This document shows, piece after piece, positions 46,808 to 56,626 of a stretch of 64,000 bases of DNA. The notes beneath the pieces were generated by a model. It was not told where the DNA came from and made no database searches. It saw only the letters and a program-made list of their open reading frames with translations. The DNA comes from Pseudomonas anguilliseptica. GTDB taxonomy: Bacteria > Pseudomonadota > Gammaproteobacteria > Pseudomonadales > Pseudomonadaceae. Numbering within the stretch: position 1 is the first letter of the stretch; the number at the start of each line of letters is the position of its first letter. The position numbers were made by a program, and so were the translations under genes. The stretch covers positions 1 to 64,000 of the forward strand of contig NZ_JAEIOI010000001.1 in the NCBI RefSeq assembly GCF_021375795.1. Direction: 5' to 3'.

Positions 46808-48730
46808 ATGCTGCGAGCGCTGCGTTTTGCCCTGTTGAGCCTGTGTCTGCTGCCGTTGTGGGCTGTTGCGGCTGAGGTAATTGAAGACTTTGCCGTGACC
46901 CTGCAGGTGCAGGTGGACGGCAACCTGCTGGTGACCGAACGGATTACCGTGCAGGCCGAGGGTGAGCAGATCAAGCGCGGTATCTATCGCGATCTGCCGG
47001 TTACCTACAGCCTGCCCATGGGCCTGCTGCAGAGCAGCCCGATCACCTTGCTCGGGGCGAGTCGCGATGGCCAGGCGGAGCGTGTGCGGGTTGAGCAGAA
47101 CGGCACCTGGGTGCGCTATTACCTCGGCTCGGCCGACCATCTGCTGCAGCCGGGGCGTTATCAATACGAGTTGCGTTACCGGGTTGAACGGCAGTTGTTG
47201 CACCACGCGGATTCGGATGAGTTGTATTGGAACGTTACCGGTAATCAATGGGTGTTTCCGATTCTGCGGGCCTCGGCGGAGGTCAAGCTGCCTGCCGGTG
47301 CACGGATAGGTGATCTGGCCGCCTATACCGGGGCCGATGGTGAGCAGGGCGAGGCCTATGCGGTGCTCGAGCAGCGCGACGACTATCTGCGCCTGGTCAC
47401 TACCCAAGCTTTGCCGGCTTACCACGGCCTGACCGTGGCAGTGGACTGGCAAGCCGGGCTGGTGACCCGTCCAGGTGTACTTGAGCGTGCTGGCAACTTG
47501 TTGCGTGACAACCTTGGCCTGCTGCTCGGCGCGCTGTTGCTGATTGGTTTGCTGCTGTTTTACCTGCGTGCCTGGGACCGGGTTGGCCGTGATCCGCAGA
47601 AAGGCCTGATCATTCCGCTGTTCGAGGCACCGCAAGGCATGAGCCCGGTGCAGGCCGGCTACCTCTGGCATCGCGGTTTCAAGGGGCATTTTCAGGACGC
47701 CCGTGCGTTCAGCGTATGGCTCACCGATATGGCCATCCGCAAGTATCTGCACCTTGAAGAAACCCGCAGCGGAGCTTTTAGCCTGGCGCGCGGTAAAGGC
47801 ACCGGTGATCTCAGTGAAGAGGATCGCGAGGTGCGCAAGCGTCTGTTTCCGGCCAACAAGGAAGGCATTGCGCTGAAACTGGGCAGCGACTATGAGCCGC
47901 GCTTGGCCGATGCTCTGGCCGGCATGAAAAGCCAGCTGCAGCAGCAGGGCAGCGCCTGGTTCAGCAACAACCGCGGCATCTGGACCTGGGGATTGATCTG
48001 GGCGCTGGTCGGCTGCCTGGTAACGCTGCTGGTCGATGCACGTAGTGAAGATGACGTGGCCACTAGCCTGGCCGGTATGGTGTTCTCTGTGGGGTTTGGT
48101 GTGCCGGCGTTTTTCGTACTCTACCTGGCCAAGCATCAACCCAGCTGGGGCAAGGGCATTTTCCTGGGGTTTTTCGGCCTGCTGTTTGCGTTGCCGGTGC
48201 CGATTGGCCTGCTGATGCTTGCCGAGGCTAGTGCCTGGCCGGCACTGGTGCTGCTGTGTGCATATGTGCTGCTGGTGCTGCTGTTTTTCTACCTGCTACC
48301 GGCCCCCACGTTGCTGGGACGGCAATTGCTCGACGGGTTGGAAGGCTACCGCGACTACCTGCAACTGGCGGAAAGCGACGCACTGGCCCTGGCCGGCAAT
48401 GCGCCAGCGATGAGCATTGCGCTGTACGAGAAACACCTGCCTTACGCCATGGCCCTGGGCGTCGAGGACAAGTGGAGTGCGCGCTTCAGCACGGCCCTGG
48501 CCAACGGCCTGATCGATCCGGCGCAGCGTGACTATCAACCCGACTGGTACCACAGCCGCAGCAGTTTCAGCACCCCGCTGGCCATGAGCACCGCTCTGGC
48601 TGCCGGGCTAAGCAGTGCCACTGCATTGGCCTCATCGCCACCGTCGAGCAGTTCATCGGGCGGTGGTGGCTCATCCGGCGGCGGCTCGTCAGGCGGTGGC
48701 GGTGGTGGCGGGGGAGGCGGCGGCTGGTAG
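46808..48730 (+). CDS. DUF2207 membrane protein with glycine-rich tail
   Basis: 640 residues. Signal peptide, then a periplasmic DUF2207 domain (about 20-240, with TERITVQAEGEQIKRGIYRDLP), one helix near residues 240-260, a cytoplasmic part and two or more C-terminal helices. It ends in a Ser/Gly repeat (SSGGGGSSGGGSSGGGG...W). Pairs with LemA; function is unknown in detail. Confidence 0.9.
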   Translation: MLRALRFALLSLCLLPLWAVAAEVIEDFAVTLQVQVDGNLLVTERITVQAEGEQIKRGIYRDLPVTYSLPMGLLQSSPITLLGASRDGQAERVRVEQNGTWVRYYLGSADHLLQPGRYQYELRYRVERQLLHHADSDELYWNVTGNQWVFPILRASAEVKLPAGARIGDLAAYTGADGEQGEAYAVLEQRDDYLRLVTTQALPAYHGLTVAVDWQAGLVTRPGVLERAGNLLRDNLGLLLGALLLIGLLLFYLRAWDRVGRDPQKGLIIPLFEAPQGMSPVQAGYLWHRGFKGHFQDARAFSVWLTDMAIRKYLHLEETRSGAFSLARGKGTGDLSEEDREVRKRLFPANKEGIALKLGSDYEPRLADALAGMKSQLQQQGSAWFSNNRGIWTWGLIWALVGCLVTLLVDARSEDDVATSLAGMVFSVGFGVPAFFVLYLAKHQPSWGKGIFLGFFGLLFALPVPIGLLMLAEASAWPALVLLCAYVLLVLLFFYLLPAPTLLGRQLLDGLEGYRDYLQLAESDALALAGNAPAMSIALYEKHLPYAMALGVEDKWSARFSTALANGLIDPAQRDYQPDWYHSRSSFSTPLAMSTALAAGLSSATALASSPPSSSSSGGGGSSGGGSSGGGGGGGGGGGW

Positions 48731-48751
48731 GGTGCCAAATGCTGTTGTAGA

Positions 48752-48767
48752 CGCGGGCTTGCCCGCG
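48752..48767. repeat. REP-type palindrome CGCGGGC-TT-GCCCGCG
   Basis: A perfect 7-bp-arm hairpin of the Pseudomonas REP type between the DUF2207 gene and the next, oppositely oriented gene. GTCAATCCAACAACATCGCGACCAAGGCCGCTCCTAGCG follows, another repeat fragment. Confidence 0.7.
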
Positions 48768-48853
48768 ATCACAGTCAATCCAACAACATCGCGACCAAGG
48801 CCGCTCCTAGCGAGATGGCTTTACGCCGTCTGATTGTCAGCAACCCCACAGGA

Positions 48854-49090
48854 CTAGGGCTTGCGGGTTTCCTGCAGCTTGGCCAGCAAGGCTTCGCTTT
48901 TTTCCAGCTGCTCGGCTTCGCTGAGCTGCGGGTTTTCCAACACGCTGTCGAGTTGTGCAATCAGCTCGCTCTGTCGGTTGATCCGCTCATCGAGTTTTTC
49001 CAGCTTGCGCTGGTTGAACCAGCTCCAAAGCGCCAAGGCGCAGGCGGCCAGCACCACGGCTGTCAGCACGATAATCGTCAGGGTATTCAT
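48854..49090 (-). CDS. Small single-helix membrane protein with coiled coil
   Basis: 78 residues: one N-terminal membrane helix (IIVLTAVVLAACALALWSWF) and a charged coiled coil (LEKLDERINRQSELIAQLDSVLE). No family recognised. Its ATG overlaps the stop of the upstream GNAT gene by 4 bases, which supports it as a real gene. Confidence 0.65.
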   Translation of the reverse strand: MNTLTIIVLTAVVLAACALALWSWFNQRKLEKLDERINRQSELIAQLDSVLENPQLSEAEQLEKSEALLAKLQETRKP

Positions 49091-49584
49091 TGCGGCTCCA
49101 GGGTTTTGCGCATCAGCATGCGCGGCAAGGTAACAGCGCCGCGCGTTACCGTCTGTGCCTGCTGCACAGAAAAGCCCTGGCTGGCAAAAAATGCCTGGGC
49201 CACCAGGCTGGCCTCGGTAAACAGCTCGCGCACCCCCGCCGCGCGCAAGCGTTGCTCGGCAGCGGCATACAAGGTGCTGGCCACACCCTGGCGGGTATAA
49301 GCGGGCGCGCAGTACAGCAGGTCGATATGGCCATCCAGGCTAAAGCCAATAAAACCGGAGATAACATGGTTATCTTCGGCGATAAGTAATTCAAGTGACG
49401 ATAAACGTGTTTTCCATGCTGGTATGTCTGCAACGGCTGGTGCCCAGGCCTGGCGCTGCGCAGCGTCGTAGTGCGCTGTGCTCAGCTGACTGACTGAAGC
49501 CTGAAACAGCTCAACCAGGGTTGCCAGGTCATCAGCCTGGTAAGCGCGAAGGTCGAAGCTCGGCGGTGGTGGTGTTGCGCGCAT
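49087..49584 (-). CDS. GNAT-family N-acetyltransferase
   Basis: 165 residues, ATG start MRATPPPPSFDLRAY. GNAT features: FQASVSQLSTAHYDAAQRQAWAP, GFIGFSLDGHIDLLYCAPAYTRQGVASTLYAAAEQRL (the acetyl-CoA loop) and FFASQGFSVQQAQTVTRG. Acceptor unknown. It overlaps the small membrane-protein gene in the same direction and follows folE2 by 60 bases. Confidence 0.88.
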   Translation of the reverse strand: MRATPPPPSFDLRAYQADDLATLVELFQASVSQLSTAHYDAAQRQAWAPAVADIPAWKTRLSSLELLIAEDNHVISGFIGFSLDGHIDLLYCAPAYTRQGVASTLYAAAEQRLRAAGVRELFTEASLVAQAFFASQGFSVQQAQTVTRGAVTLPRMLMRKTLEPQ

Positions 49585-49644
49585 GCGGCGATCCCTGTTG
49601 CACTGGTAAGCCGGCAGGGTAGCGTTGACTTGGGGCGGGGTAAA

Positions 49645-50535
49645 TCATCGCCAGTTGCAGCGGCTCTCCGCCACTGCATCGTGGGCGTGCAGACTTTCTG
49701 CGTGCACCACGCGCAGTTGAAAGGCGCGGAAACCCGCGTGTTCGCGCAAGGCACTGTGTAGGCGGCGGGCGGCGTCTTCGCAGAACATCAGGTTTTGCCC
49801 GTTGGCCAGGGCGAAAGCCTGTTCATCGGCGCGCTTTACCGCCGTTTGCACGGCTGTGCCGAGGGCCTGCTCGGCGCTGTCGATCAGCGCAACCAGCGGC
49901 AATTCCACGCTGTCGCTGTGCAGGCGAACCTGCAATGTGGCGTAGCTGCGCTGGCTGTGCGGCGTGGCGACGATGCCTTGGGGCGAGCCGAGCCAGGCCA
50001 GCAGTTGTGCGTGGTCCAGCGGCTGGCCGGCGAAATCCTCGACAAAGCGCTGCTGAATCAGCTGGCGCGCCAGGGCAGCGGAGCACGGGCAGGTCGAGGA
50101 ATAGGCCACCTCTACCTGTAGTTCCACGTGAAACCTCCATGAATCCTGGCGTGCGCGCACTTCGAAGGGGTAAGCCTTCCATCCTGCCAGGGGGCTGACC
50201 AGTGCCGGGCGGCTGAGCAACGCCTCACCGCGCAGGGCAATCGACGCCTGTTGCGACAGGTCCTGGTGGCTGTGCAGAAACTCGTTCAGCAGTTGCTGCA
50301 GCGTCGTCGTGTTCAGTTCGCAGTGTTCCAGCCCATGCAGCGCCAGGTACAGGCGCGACATATGAATGCCACGGGCATTGCCATCATCCAGGCTGACTCC
50401 GACATCCGCGTAGGCCTGGATGCGCTGCCCAGCCAGGTTGATTGGCAGCGCGATGCCTTGCATGCCAACCCAGTCGAGGGTGTGTTCATGGGCAGGCGTT
50501 TGCGCGGCTATGTCCGGCAGGGTCAGTGCGTTCAT
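49645..50535 (-). CDS. folE2: GTP cyclohydrolase FolE2 (type IB)
   Basis: 296 residues. Converts GTP to 7,8-dihydroneopterin for folate, replacing the zinc-dependent FolE when zinc is scarce; FolE2 can use other metals. Conserved HMSRLYLAL and the CPCS motif (SSTCPCSAALARQL) with its catalytic cysteine are visible. Starts 31 bases from the Zur-type palindrome it shares with dksA2. A parS-like 14-mer is inside it. Confidence 0.95.
   Translation of the reverse strand: MNALTLPDIAAQTPAHEHTLDWVGMQGIALPINLAGQRIQAYADVGVSLDDGNARGIHMSRLYLALHGLEHCELNTTTLQQLLNEFLHSHQDLSQQASIALRGEALLSRPALVSPLAGWKAYPFEVRARQDSWRFHVELQVEVAYSSTCPCSAALARQLIQQRFVEDFAGQPLDHAQLLAWLGSPQGIVATPHSQRSYATLQVRLHSDSVELPLVALIDSAEQALGTAVQTAVKRADEQAFALANGQNLMFCEDAARRLHSALREHAGFRAFQLRVVHAESLHAHDAVAESRCNWR
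50121..50134. other. parS-like site, 13/14, 46 kb from recF
   Basis: GTTCCACGTGAAAC differs from the Pseudomonas core GTTCCACGTGGAAC at one base, and the change makes it half like the widespread bacterial parS (TGTTNCACGTGAAACA). It lies inside folE2. ParB binding is plausible but untested. Confidence 0.5.
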
Positions 50536-50565
50536 CAGAAATCAGCGCTCGGTTATGGGTTTAAA

Positions 50566-50580
50566 TGTTATGTTATAACA
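50566..50580. promoter_or_regulatory. Probable Zur operator between folE2 and dksA2
   Basis: TGTTAT-GTT-ATAACA is a 6-bp-arm palindrome of the Zur-box type (approximate consensus TGTTATANNATAACA). It is exactly 31 bases from both start codons, and an overlapping TATAAC could serve as -10. Zn-Zur would repress both directions. Confidence 0.75.
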
Positions 50581-50610
50581 ATTGCAACACAAAACCAGTG
50601 AATCCTGACG

Positions 50611-51036
50611 ATGACCGAAACGCTGCTTACCCACGCCGAACTGCTCGCTCAGCCGGCGGATGACTATATGAACGCCGCGCAACAGCAATTCTTCCGCACG
50701 CTGCTGCTCAGCCAGCGCGATGAACTGCAGAACCGCATTGCCGAGGAGTTCGAAACCCTGCGCGAACGCGAAACCAGCAGCGACCCCGCCGATATCGGCA
50801 GCGCCGAAGAACAGCGCCAGTGGCAACTGCGCCTGCTGGAACGGGAAAAGAAGCTGCTCGACAAGATCGATGAAGCCCTCGACCGCCTGGCCCGCGGCGA
50901 ATACGGCTGGTGCGTCGAGACCGGCGAGCCGATTGGCCTCAAACGCCTGTTGCTACGGCCCACTGCGAGCCTGTGCATCGAAGCCAAAGAGCGTCAGGAA
51001 CAACGCGAAAAACACCTGCGCCACACCGAACAATGA
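50611..51036 (+). CDS. dksA2: DksA2, zinc-finger-less DksA paralog
   Basis: 141 residues. Modulates RNA polymerase with ppGpp like DksA. The coiled coil and DxxDxA-type tip ([11 protein letters not shown]) are present. In the zinc-finger position only two of the four cysteines remain: YGWCVETG (T where DksA has the second Cys) and LCIEAKE (A for the fourth). This is the known form that works without zinc. Its Zur-type operator and folE2 neighbour support the identification. Confidence 0.95.
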   Translation: MTETLLTHAELLAQPADDYMNAAQQQFFRTLLLSQRDELQNRIAEEFETLRERETSSDPADIGSAEEQRQWQLRLLEREKKLLDKIDEALDRLARGEYGWCVETGEPIGLKRLLLRPTASLCIEAKERQEQREKHLRHTEQ

Positions 51037-51050
51037 TGGAGCCTGCAACC

Positions 51051-52255
<1,205 letters not shown>

Positions 52256-52256
<1 letters not shown>

Positions 52257-52900
52257 TGCTCGCGCAGGTGTTGCGTCAGCCGCTGCAGCAGGTCAGCAGC
52301 GAGCAGATTGATGTATTCGGCGAAGTGCTGCGTGATGAGGTCAATCTGGCGCTTTGGCAGCGTCAGCTACCGCCGCAGATCAGCGATTTTGCCAACGCCC
52401 TGCTGGCTCAGGGCGAGCCGCTGAGCCAATCCATGGTGCTGGAGTTGGCCAACCCGGAGAGTGAGGCGAACCTGAGTGGCCTGGTGGATGGTTACAGCGA
52501 CCTGCCGGGCCAGGCGGCCTTTTTGCAGGACGTCAGCTGGCTGGTCAGCGCCTTCGCCTGCCTGTTCGACGCCAAACGCATCGGCCTGCGCCTGCGTATT
52601 CTCGACAAGGCCATGTGCCCGCGCTTTCACGTCGATCACGTGCCGGTGCGGCTGATTTCCAGCTATGCCGGGGTCGGCAGCGAGTGGCTGGCAGAAGGCG
52701 TGATGGCGCGCCGCCGCTTGGGCGATCCGGCAGCGGAGCCCAGCGATTCGAGTCTGATCCAGCGAGCCGAGGCCGGCCATGTGCTGCTGGCCAAGGGCGA
52801 AAAATGGACGGGTAACGAGGGTGGCGGGCTGATTCACCGCTCGCCGCAACCGCCGGACGGTGAGCGGCGTTTGTTGCTGACGCTGGACTGGCTGGCTTGA
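52256..52900 (+). CDS. DUF1826 protein of the zinc-starvation operon
   Basis: 214 residues. ATG overlaps the preceding stop by one base. Conserved MCPRFHVDHVPVRLISSYAGVGSEWL and EGGGLIHRSPQPP are DUF1826 hallmarks, with histidines that could bind metal. DUF1826 genes commonly follow Zur-regulated COG0523 genes. Function is unknown. Confidence 0.85.
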
Positions 52901-52910
52901 ATTTCAGGCA

Positions 52911-52937
52911 AAAAATAGGCTGCGTAGAAAGCAGCCT
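52911..52937 (-). terminator. Terminator for the minus-strand secreted-protein gene
   Basis: Read on the minus strand, AGGCTGC / GCAGCCT (7-bp stem, 7-base loop) is followed by ATTTTT. It lies beyond the stop of the 53033-53386 gene and may also end the DUF1826 transcript from the other side. Confidence 0.7.
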
Positions 52938-52950
52938 TAAGCACTAGAAA

Positions 52951-52976
52951 GCATGCCGGCGCGTGACCCGGCATGC
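52951..52976. repeat. Hairpin GCATGCCGG / CCGGCATGC
   Basis: A perfect 9-bp stem with an 8-base loop. No T run on either side, so it is probably an RNA-stability or repeat element. Confidence 0.6.
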
Positions 52977-53032
52977 AGGGGTGAGGTACCCGGAACTACT
53001 AGAACATAGGCATGGTTACGCTTTGATGACGG

Positions 53033-53386
53033 CTAACGCGCCATCCACACACCCTTGCTCTGCTTTTCGCAGAAAGGCTTGAGGTAGGTGGCATCCGTGG
53101 CCACGCCGTAGTAGTGCACATCCTGCTGATAAGGCGTGCCGCCCACGGTGGCGTTACGGCATACGCCAAAGGCGCCCATCGGGCATTGCTCGACAAATTC
53201 CACCTCGACCTTCTGGCCCTGCAACTGCGGCTGACAGAAGCCAGTGCGGAACAGGTTGGGCGGGATGCTGCGGTTCTGCTGGCAGACTTTTACATCCAGG
53301 CGTTCGGCCTGGCTATGCACCACACAGGCCTCGCCCCAGGCCAGGCCGGACAGTGTGAACAGGCTCAGCAACAGAAAAACACGCAT
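53033..53386 (-). CDS. Secreted cysteine-rich protein of unknown function
   Basis: 117 residues. Signal peptide (MRVFLLLSLFTLSGLAWGEA) and six cysteines in the mature part (CVV, CQQ, CQP, CPM, CRN, CEK), which could form three disulfides. I recognise no family. The start at 53386 was chosen because it creates the signal peptide; a long in-frame extension upstream overlaps the divergent GTPase gene and was rejected. Confidence 0.75.
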   Translation of the reverse strand: MRVFLLLSLFTLSGLAWGEACVVHSQAERLDVKVCQQNRSIPPNLFRTGFCQPQLQGQKVEVEFVEQCPMGAFGVCRNATVGGTPYQQDVHYYGVATDATYLKPFCEKQSKGVWMAR

Positions 53387-53494
53387 TGACCGACCCCCAA
53401 AAAAATATGCCGGCGACTCTAGCATGCTGCTTTTATTCAGTCTGCGCCCCGTACCGGGGTTCTCCCCAGGCCGGCAAACCCTCACCATAGGCCC

Positions 53495-54487
53495 ATGCTG
53501 AAAAATATCCCTACCCACCTGATCGCCGGCCCCCTGGGTGCCGGCAAGACCAGCCTGATTCGCCATCTGCTGGCGCAGCGCCCTGCGCATGAACGCTGGG
53601 CGCTGCTGATCAATGAATTCGGCCTGATCGGCCTGGATGCCGCGCTGCTGACCACGGACGACGACGGCGTGGCCCTCGGTGAAGTGGCGGGTGGCTGCCT
53701 GTGTTGCGTCAACGGCGTGCCGTTTCAGGTCGGCCTGAGTCGGCTGTTGCGCAAGGCCAAACCGGATCGCCTGCTGATCGAGCCGTCCGGCCTCGGTCAT
53801 CCACTGCAACTGCTGGAGCAACTGGGTGCAGCGCCTTGGACTGGCGTGCTGGCTGTGCAGGAGCCGCTGCTGGTGCTGGACGCGCAGGCCCTGGCGGCGG
53901 GTGAGGCGCTGCCGGAGAGTCAGCAGGCGACGCTTGGCCACGCCGGGCTGCTGCTGTTGAACAAGGCCGAAGGGCTGGATGACGCCACCCAGGCGCGCAT
54001 TCAGCTGCAACTGCCCGCGCGGCCGATTTACTGGACCCGTCAGGGCGCCTTGCCGCTCTCAGAGTTGCCCGGTTTTAGCGCCCAGGCCGAGAGCGCGGGC
54101 ACGCTGGATAATCTGCCCAGCGGCAGCGCGCCGTTGCCGCAACTGTGGCGCAGCCCAAGCGAGCCGATTTGCCAGGTGCAACAGCAGGTCGAAGGCTGGA
54201 GCATCGGCTGGCGCTGGCACCCCAGTCAGCAGTTCGAGTTGCTGCGCGTGCAGCAGTGGCTTACCAGCTTGCCCTGGTGCCGCGCCAAGCTGGTGCTGCA
54301 CAGCAACGCCGGCTGGCTATCCGCCAACGCCCTGAACGGTGAGGCGCTGCACTGGCAGAACAGCGAATGGCGCAAGGACTCGCGGTTGGAGCTGATCTTT
54401 AGCGAGGCGCAGGAAGTGTCGGCGTTGCAGGCCGGGTTTGCCGCCTGTGTATTAGCGCCAGATCATTTCGGCCAGGCTGCCGAATAG
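53495..54487 (+). CDS. Second COG0523 (CobW-like) GTPase
   Basis: 330 residues. Walker A GPLGAGKTS, the metal motif GGCLCCVNG, and EPSGLGHPLQL, but a shorter C-terminal domain than the gene at 51051. Closely placed after the folE2-dksA2 cluster, so likely another metal-chaperone member of that response. No clear Zur palindrome could be seen in its own promoter region (53387-53494). Confidence 0.85.
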   Translation: MLKNIPTHLIAGPLGAGKTSLIRHLLAQRPAHERWALLINEFGLIGLDAALLTTDDDGVALGEVAGGCLCCVNGVPFQVGLSRLLRKAKPDRLLIEPSGLGHPLQLLEQLGAAPWTGVLAVQEPLLVLDAQALAAGEALPESQQATLGHAGLLLLNKAEGLDDATQARIQLQLPARPIYWTRQGALPLSELPGFSAQAESAGTLDNLPSGSAPLPQLWRSPSEPICQVQQQVEGWSIGWRWHPSQQFELLRVQQWLTSLPWCRAKLVLHSNAGWLSANALNGEALHWQNSEWRKDSRLELIFSEAQEVSALQAGFAACVLAPDHFGQAAE

Positions 54488-54811
54488 CAGAATCAGCACA
54501 GCCAGGGCGCTGATACGCATAGCTAGAGGTGAGGTGAGCCACTGTAGCACCTGCTGTTTGGGGGCTTCGCGCAGTGCATGCCACTCTTGATGGAACACCG
54601 GGTCGATGCGCAAGGCAAATAGCCTGTCACGGTACAACAGGTGACGTGCGTGGCGCATCTGGCTGTAAAGCGGCAGGCGAATGGCAAAGTGCAGTTCACC
54701 GTCTGCGGCGCGTCCCATGGCCAGTACATGGCAATCAATGCCGGCGCTGCTGAGCTGCTCTTGCAGGTGCTCGATAAAGCCGGCGTGGCTGGATTCCAGT
54801 AAAACAAACAC
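54452..54811 (-). CDS. Small protein with C-terminal membrane helix, unknown
   Basis: 119 residues. N-terminal part resembles a small alpha/beta domain (MFVLLESSHAGFIEHLQEQLSSAGIDCHVLAMG) and the C-terminus has one helix (ISALAVLILLFGSLAEMIW). No family recognised. It overlaps the 3' end of the GTPase gene by 36 bases in convergent orientation. Confidence 0.65.
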   Translation of the reverse strand: MFVLLESSHAGFIEHLQEQLSSAGIDCHVLAMGRAADGELHFAIRLPLYSQMRHARHLLYRDRLFALRIDPVFHQEWHALREAPKQQVLQWLTSPLAMRISALAVLILLFGSLAEMIWR

Positions 54812-54923
54812 CCTTACGTCCTCCCTGATAGGTTTGCGATCAGCATGCCGGAGTCAGATAGAACTGACGAGTCGTCTGGTTACGCTGATAATTCCGGTTA
54901 ATGAATTCACGCAAGGCACGCCC

Positions 54924-55802
54924 ATGCACGTTCTTCCCTGGTCACACGACAGCAGCGCCGGTTTCACCTTGCGTGGCTGGTATACGCCGCCTACAGGCAA
55001 ACCTGTGTTGCACTTTCTGCATGGCAACGGCTATTGCGGGCGGGTGTATACGCCGATGCTGGCACTGTTGGCCGAGGATTTCGACCTGTGGCTGTGCGAT
55101 GTGCAGGGTCATGGCGAGAGTGATCATGGTGGACGCTTCCATGGCTGGAACCGCAGTGCCGAGCTGGCGGTAGAGGCGTTTACCGCTGGACGTGAGCGTT
55201 TTGCCGATGCCCCGGCTTATGCGCTGGGCCACAGTTTCGGCGGGGTGTTGACCAGCTTGATCCTGGCGCGCCATCCCGAGTTGTTCCAGCGCGCGGTATT
55301 GCTCGACCCGGTGTTGTTCAGCCCGGCGATGATCGGGGTGATGGCGTTGTCCGATGTGGTGGGCTTGAGCCGGCGCACCACCCTGGCCAGCAAGGCACTC
55401 AAGCGCCGTAGCAGCTGGCCGGACCGCGCCGCTGCGCATACCGCGCTGCATGGCCGCGGGATGTTTCGCGGTTGGACCGAAGAAGCCTTTGCCGCCTATA
55501 TCCAACATGCCTTGAAAGACAGCGACAAGGGCGTCGAGCTGTGCTGCCGGCCGAGTCGCGAAGCCGACATTTTCAGCTCTTTTCCCAAGCGCTTGTGGCC
55601 GTCGCTGGGCAAAGTCACCACCCCGACCCAGGTGCTTTATGGTGAGCGCAGTTACCCCTTTGTGGCCAAGTCGGTGGCCCGTTGGTGCGCCAGCAATGGG
55701 CATGTCAGTGGCCATGTAGTGCCCGGCGGGCACTGTTTTATGCAGGAACAACCGGCCGAGAGCGCTGCCCGTGTGGCGAGCTTTCTGTTGCAGCGCAACT
55801 GA
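54924..55802 (+). CDS. Alpha/beta hydrolase
   Basis: 292 residues. The start MHVLPWSHDSSAGFTLRGWY was chosen because upstream codons overlap the divergent gene. HGNGYCGRVY, nucleophile elbow GHSFGG and late histidine VPGGHCF complete the catalytic triad pattern. Substrate unknown. The following gene starts 10 bases after its stop. Confidence 0.88.
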   Translation: MHVLPWSHDSSAGFTLRGWYTPPTGKPVLHFLHGNGYCGRVYTPMLALLAEDFDLWLCDVQGHGESDHGGRFHGWNRSAELAVEAFTAGRERFADAPAYALGHSFGGVLTSLILARHPELFQRAVLLDPVLFSPAMIGVMALSDVVGLSRRTTLASKALKRRSSWPDRAAAHTALHGRGMFRGWTEEAFAAYIQHALKDSDKGVELCCRPSREADIFSSFPKRLWPSLGKVTTPTQVLYGERSYPFVAKSVARWCASNGHVSGHVVPGGHCFMQEQPAESAARVASFLLQRN

Positions 55803-55812
55803 GTGCTGAGCC

Positions 55813-56175
55813 ATGGCCTGCCGCGAGGATGTCTGGCTGGCGCTGTCCGAGCTGTGGCTGGACACTGAACTGGATCAGTCAGCGCTGCGTCAGATCGCTG
55901 TAAGGCTGCGCGCCAGTGGCCTGAGCCGCCGTGAGCTGCAGCATATCTACCACTATGAAGTGGCTCCGCAGGTCTGGCTCAACCATTGGGTCGTGGCGGG
56001 TGTGTGGGATGCATTCGAGCCGAACTGGTTGCTGGCGGGTTGCCGGCTTCATCAGCAGGGTGGCCGCTGGCATCGGTTGAAGTGCCGTGTGCTGCGGGGG
56101 CCAATGACCCATGGCTGTCGGGTCGAGTGGCAACAGGTACTGGCGTTCTTGGCCGAGGCGGGTGTCAGGCTCTAG
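55813..56175 (+). CDS. Conserved small protein, probably DUF7079
   Basis: 120 residues, with WLALSELWLDTELDQSALRQIAVRLRASGLSRREL, EVAPQVWLNHWVVAGVW and FEPNWL segments that resemble the DUF7079 pattern as I recall it. Function unknown. Its stop and that of the next, convergent gene share CTAG. Confidence 0.6.
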   Translation: MACREDVWLALSELWLDTELDQSALRQIAVRLRASGLSRRELQHIYHYEVAPQVWLNHWVVAGVWDAFEPNWLLAGCRLHQQGGRWHRLKCRVLRGPMTHGCRVEWQQVLAFLAEAGVRL

Positions 56176-56570
56176 TGACGGGTGTTGTTGTCCGGTTCCT
56201 GATGCAGTGCGCGCCACTGCTGCATTTCGATCACCTGAGCGCTGGGTGGCGGCTCACGCAATGGGTGGGCAGCCAATTCGATGCGCCCCAGGTGCTTGCC
56301 GAATAAGGTGATGCTGCCTTCATGCCGCTGTTCGCCGGTTACCGTAAATTCGAAACCATACACCCGGGCCAGGCGTTTGCGGCCGCGTGCATCAGGCAAC
56401 AGGGCGAGCCGGCGCAGGGCGACATTGTCATCGAGTAATTCGATATCGGTCTTGGCGCAGTGCTGTTTCACCAGCTCCAGCGCCCGTTCGCGCAAGCCAT
56501 GGGCATGCCACAGCCAGGCGCAGGCAGTGGCGAATAGCATCAGCAGAAACATATCAAAGAGCTCGAACAT
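56172..56570 (-). CDS. DUF3301 family membrane-anchored protein
   Basis: 132 residues. N-terminal membrane helix (MFELFDMFLLMLFATACAWLW) and a DUF3301-like body (QHCAKTDIELLDDNVALRRL, RVYGFEFTVTGEQRHEGSI). Function unknown. Overlaps the convergent neighbour by 4 bases. Confidence 0.85.
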   Translation of the reverse strand: MFELFDMFLLMLFATACAWLWHAHGLRERALELVKQHCAKTDIELLDDNVALRRLALLPDARGRKRLARVYGFEFTVTGEQRHEGSITLFGKHLGRIELAAHPLREPPPSAQVIEMQQWRALHQEPDNNTRH

Positions 56571-56626
56571 AATGGCTCCGGCAGCAGGAAGCAGAGCTTA
56601 ACAGAGCACAACCGCTGAGCCTGTAC

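Noticed and set aside
53387..54010. N-terminal extension of the secreted-protein frame on the minus strand
   Set aside because: It is antisense to the COG0523 gene, and the true start creates a signal peptide at 53386.
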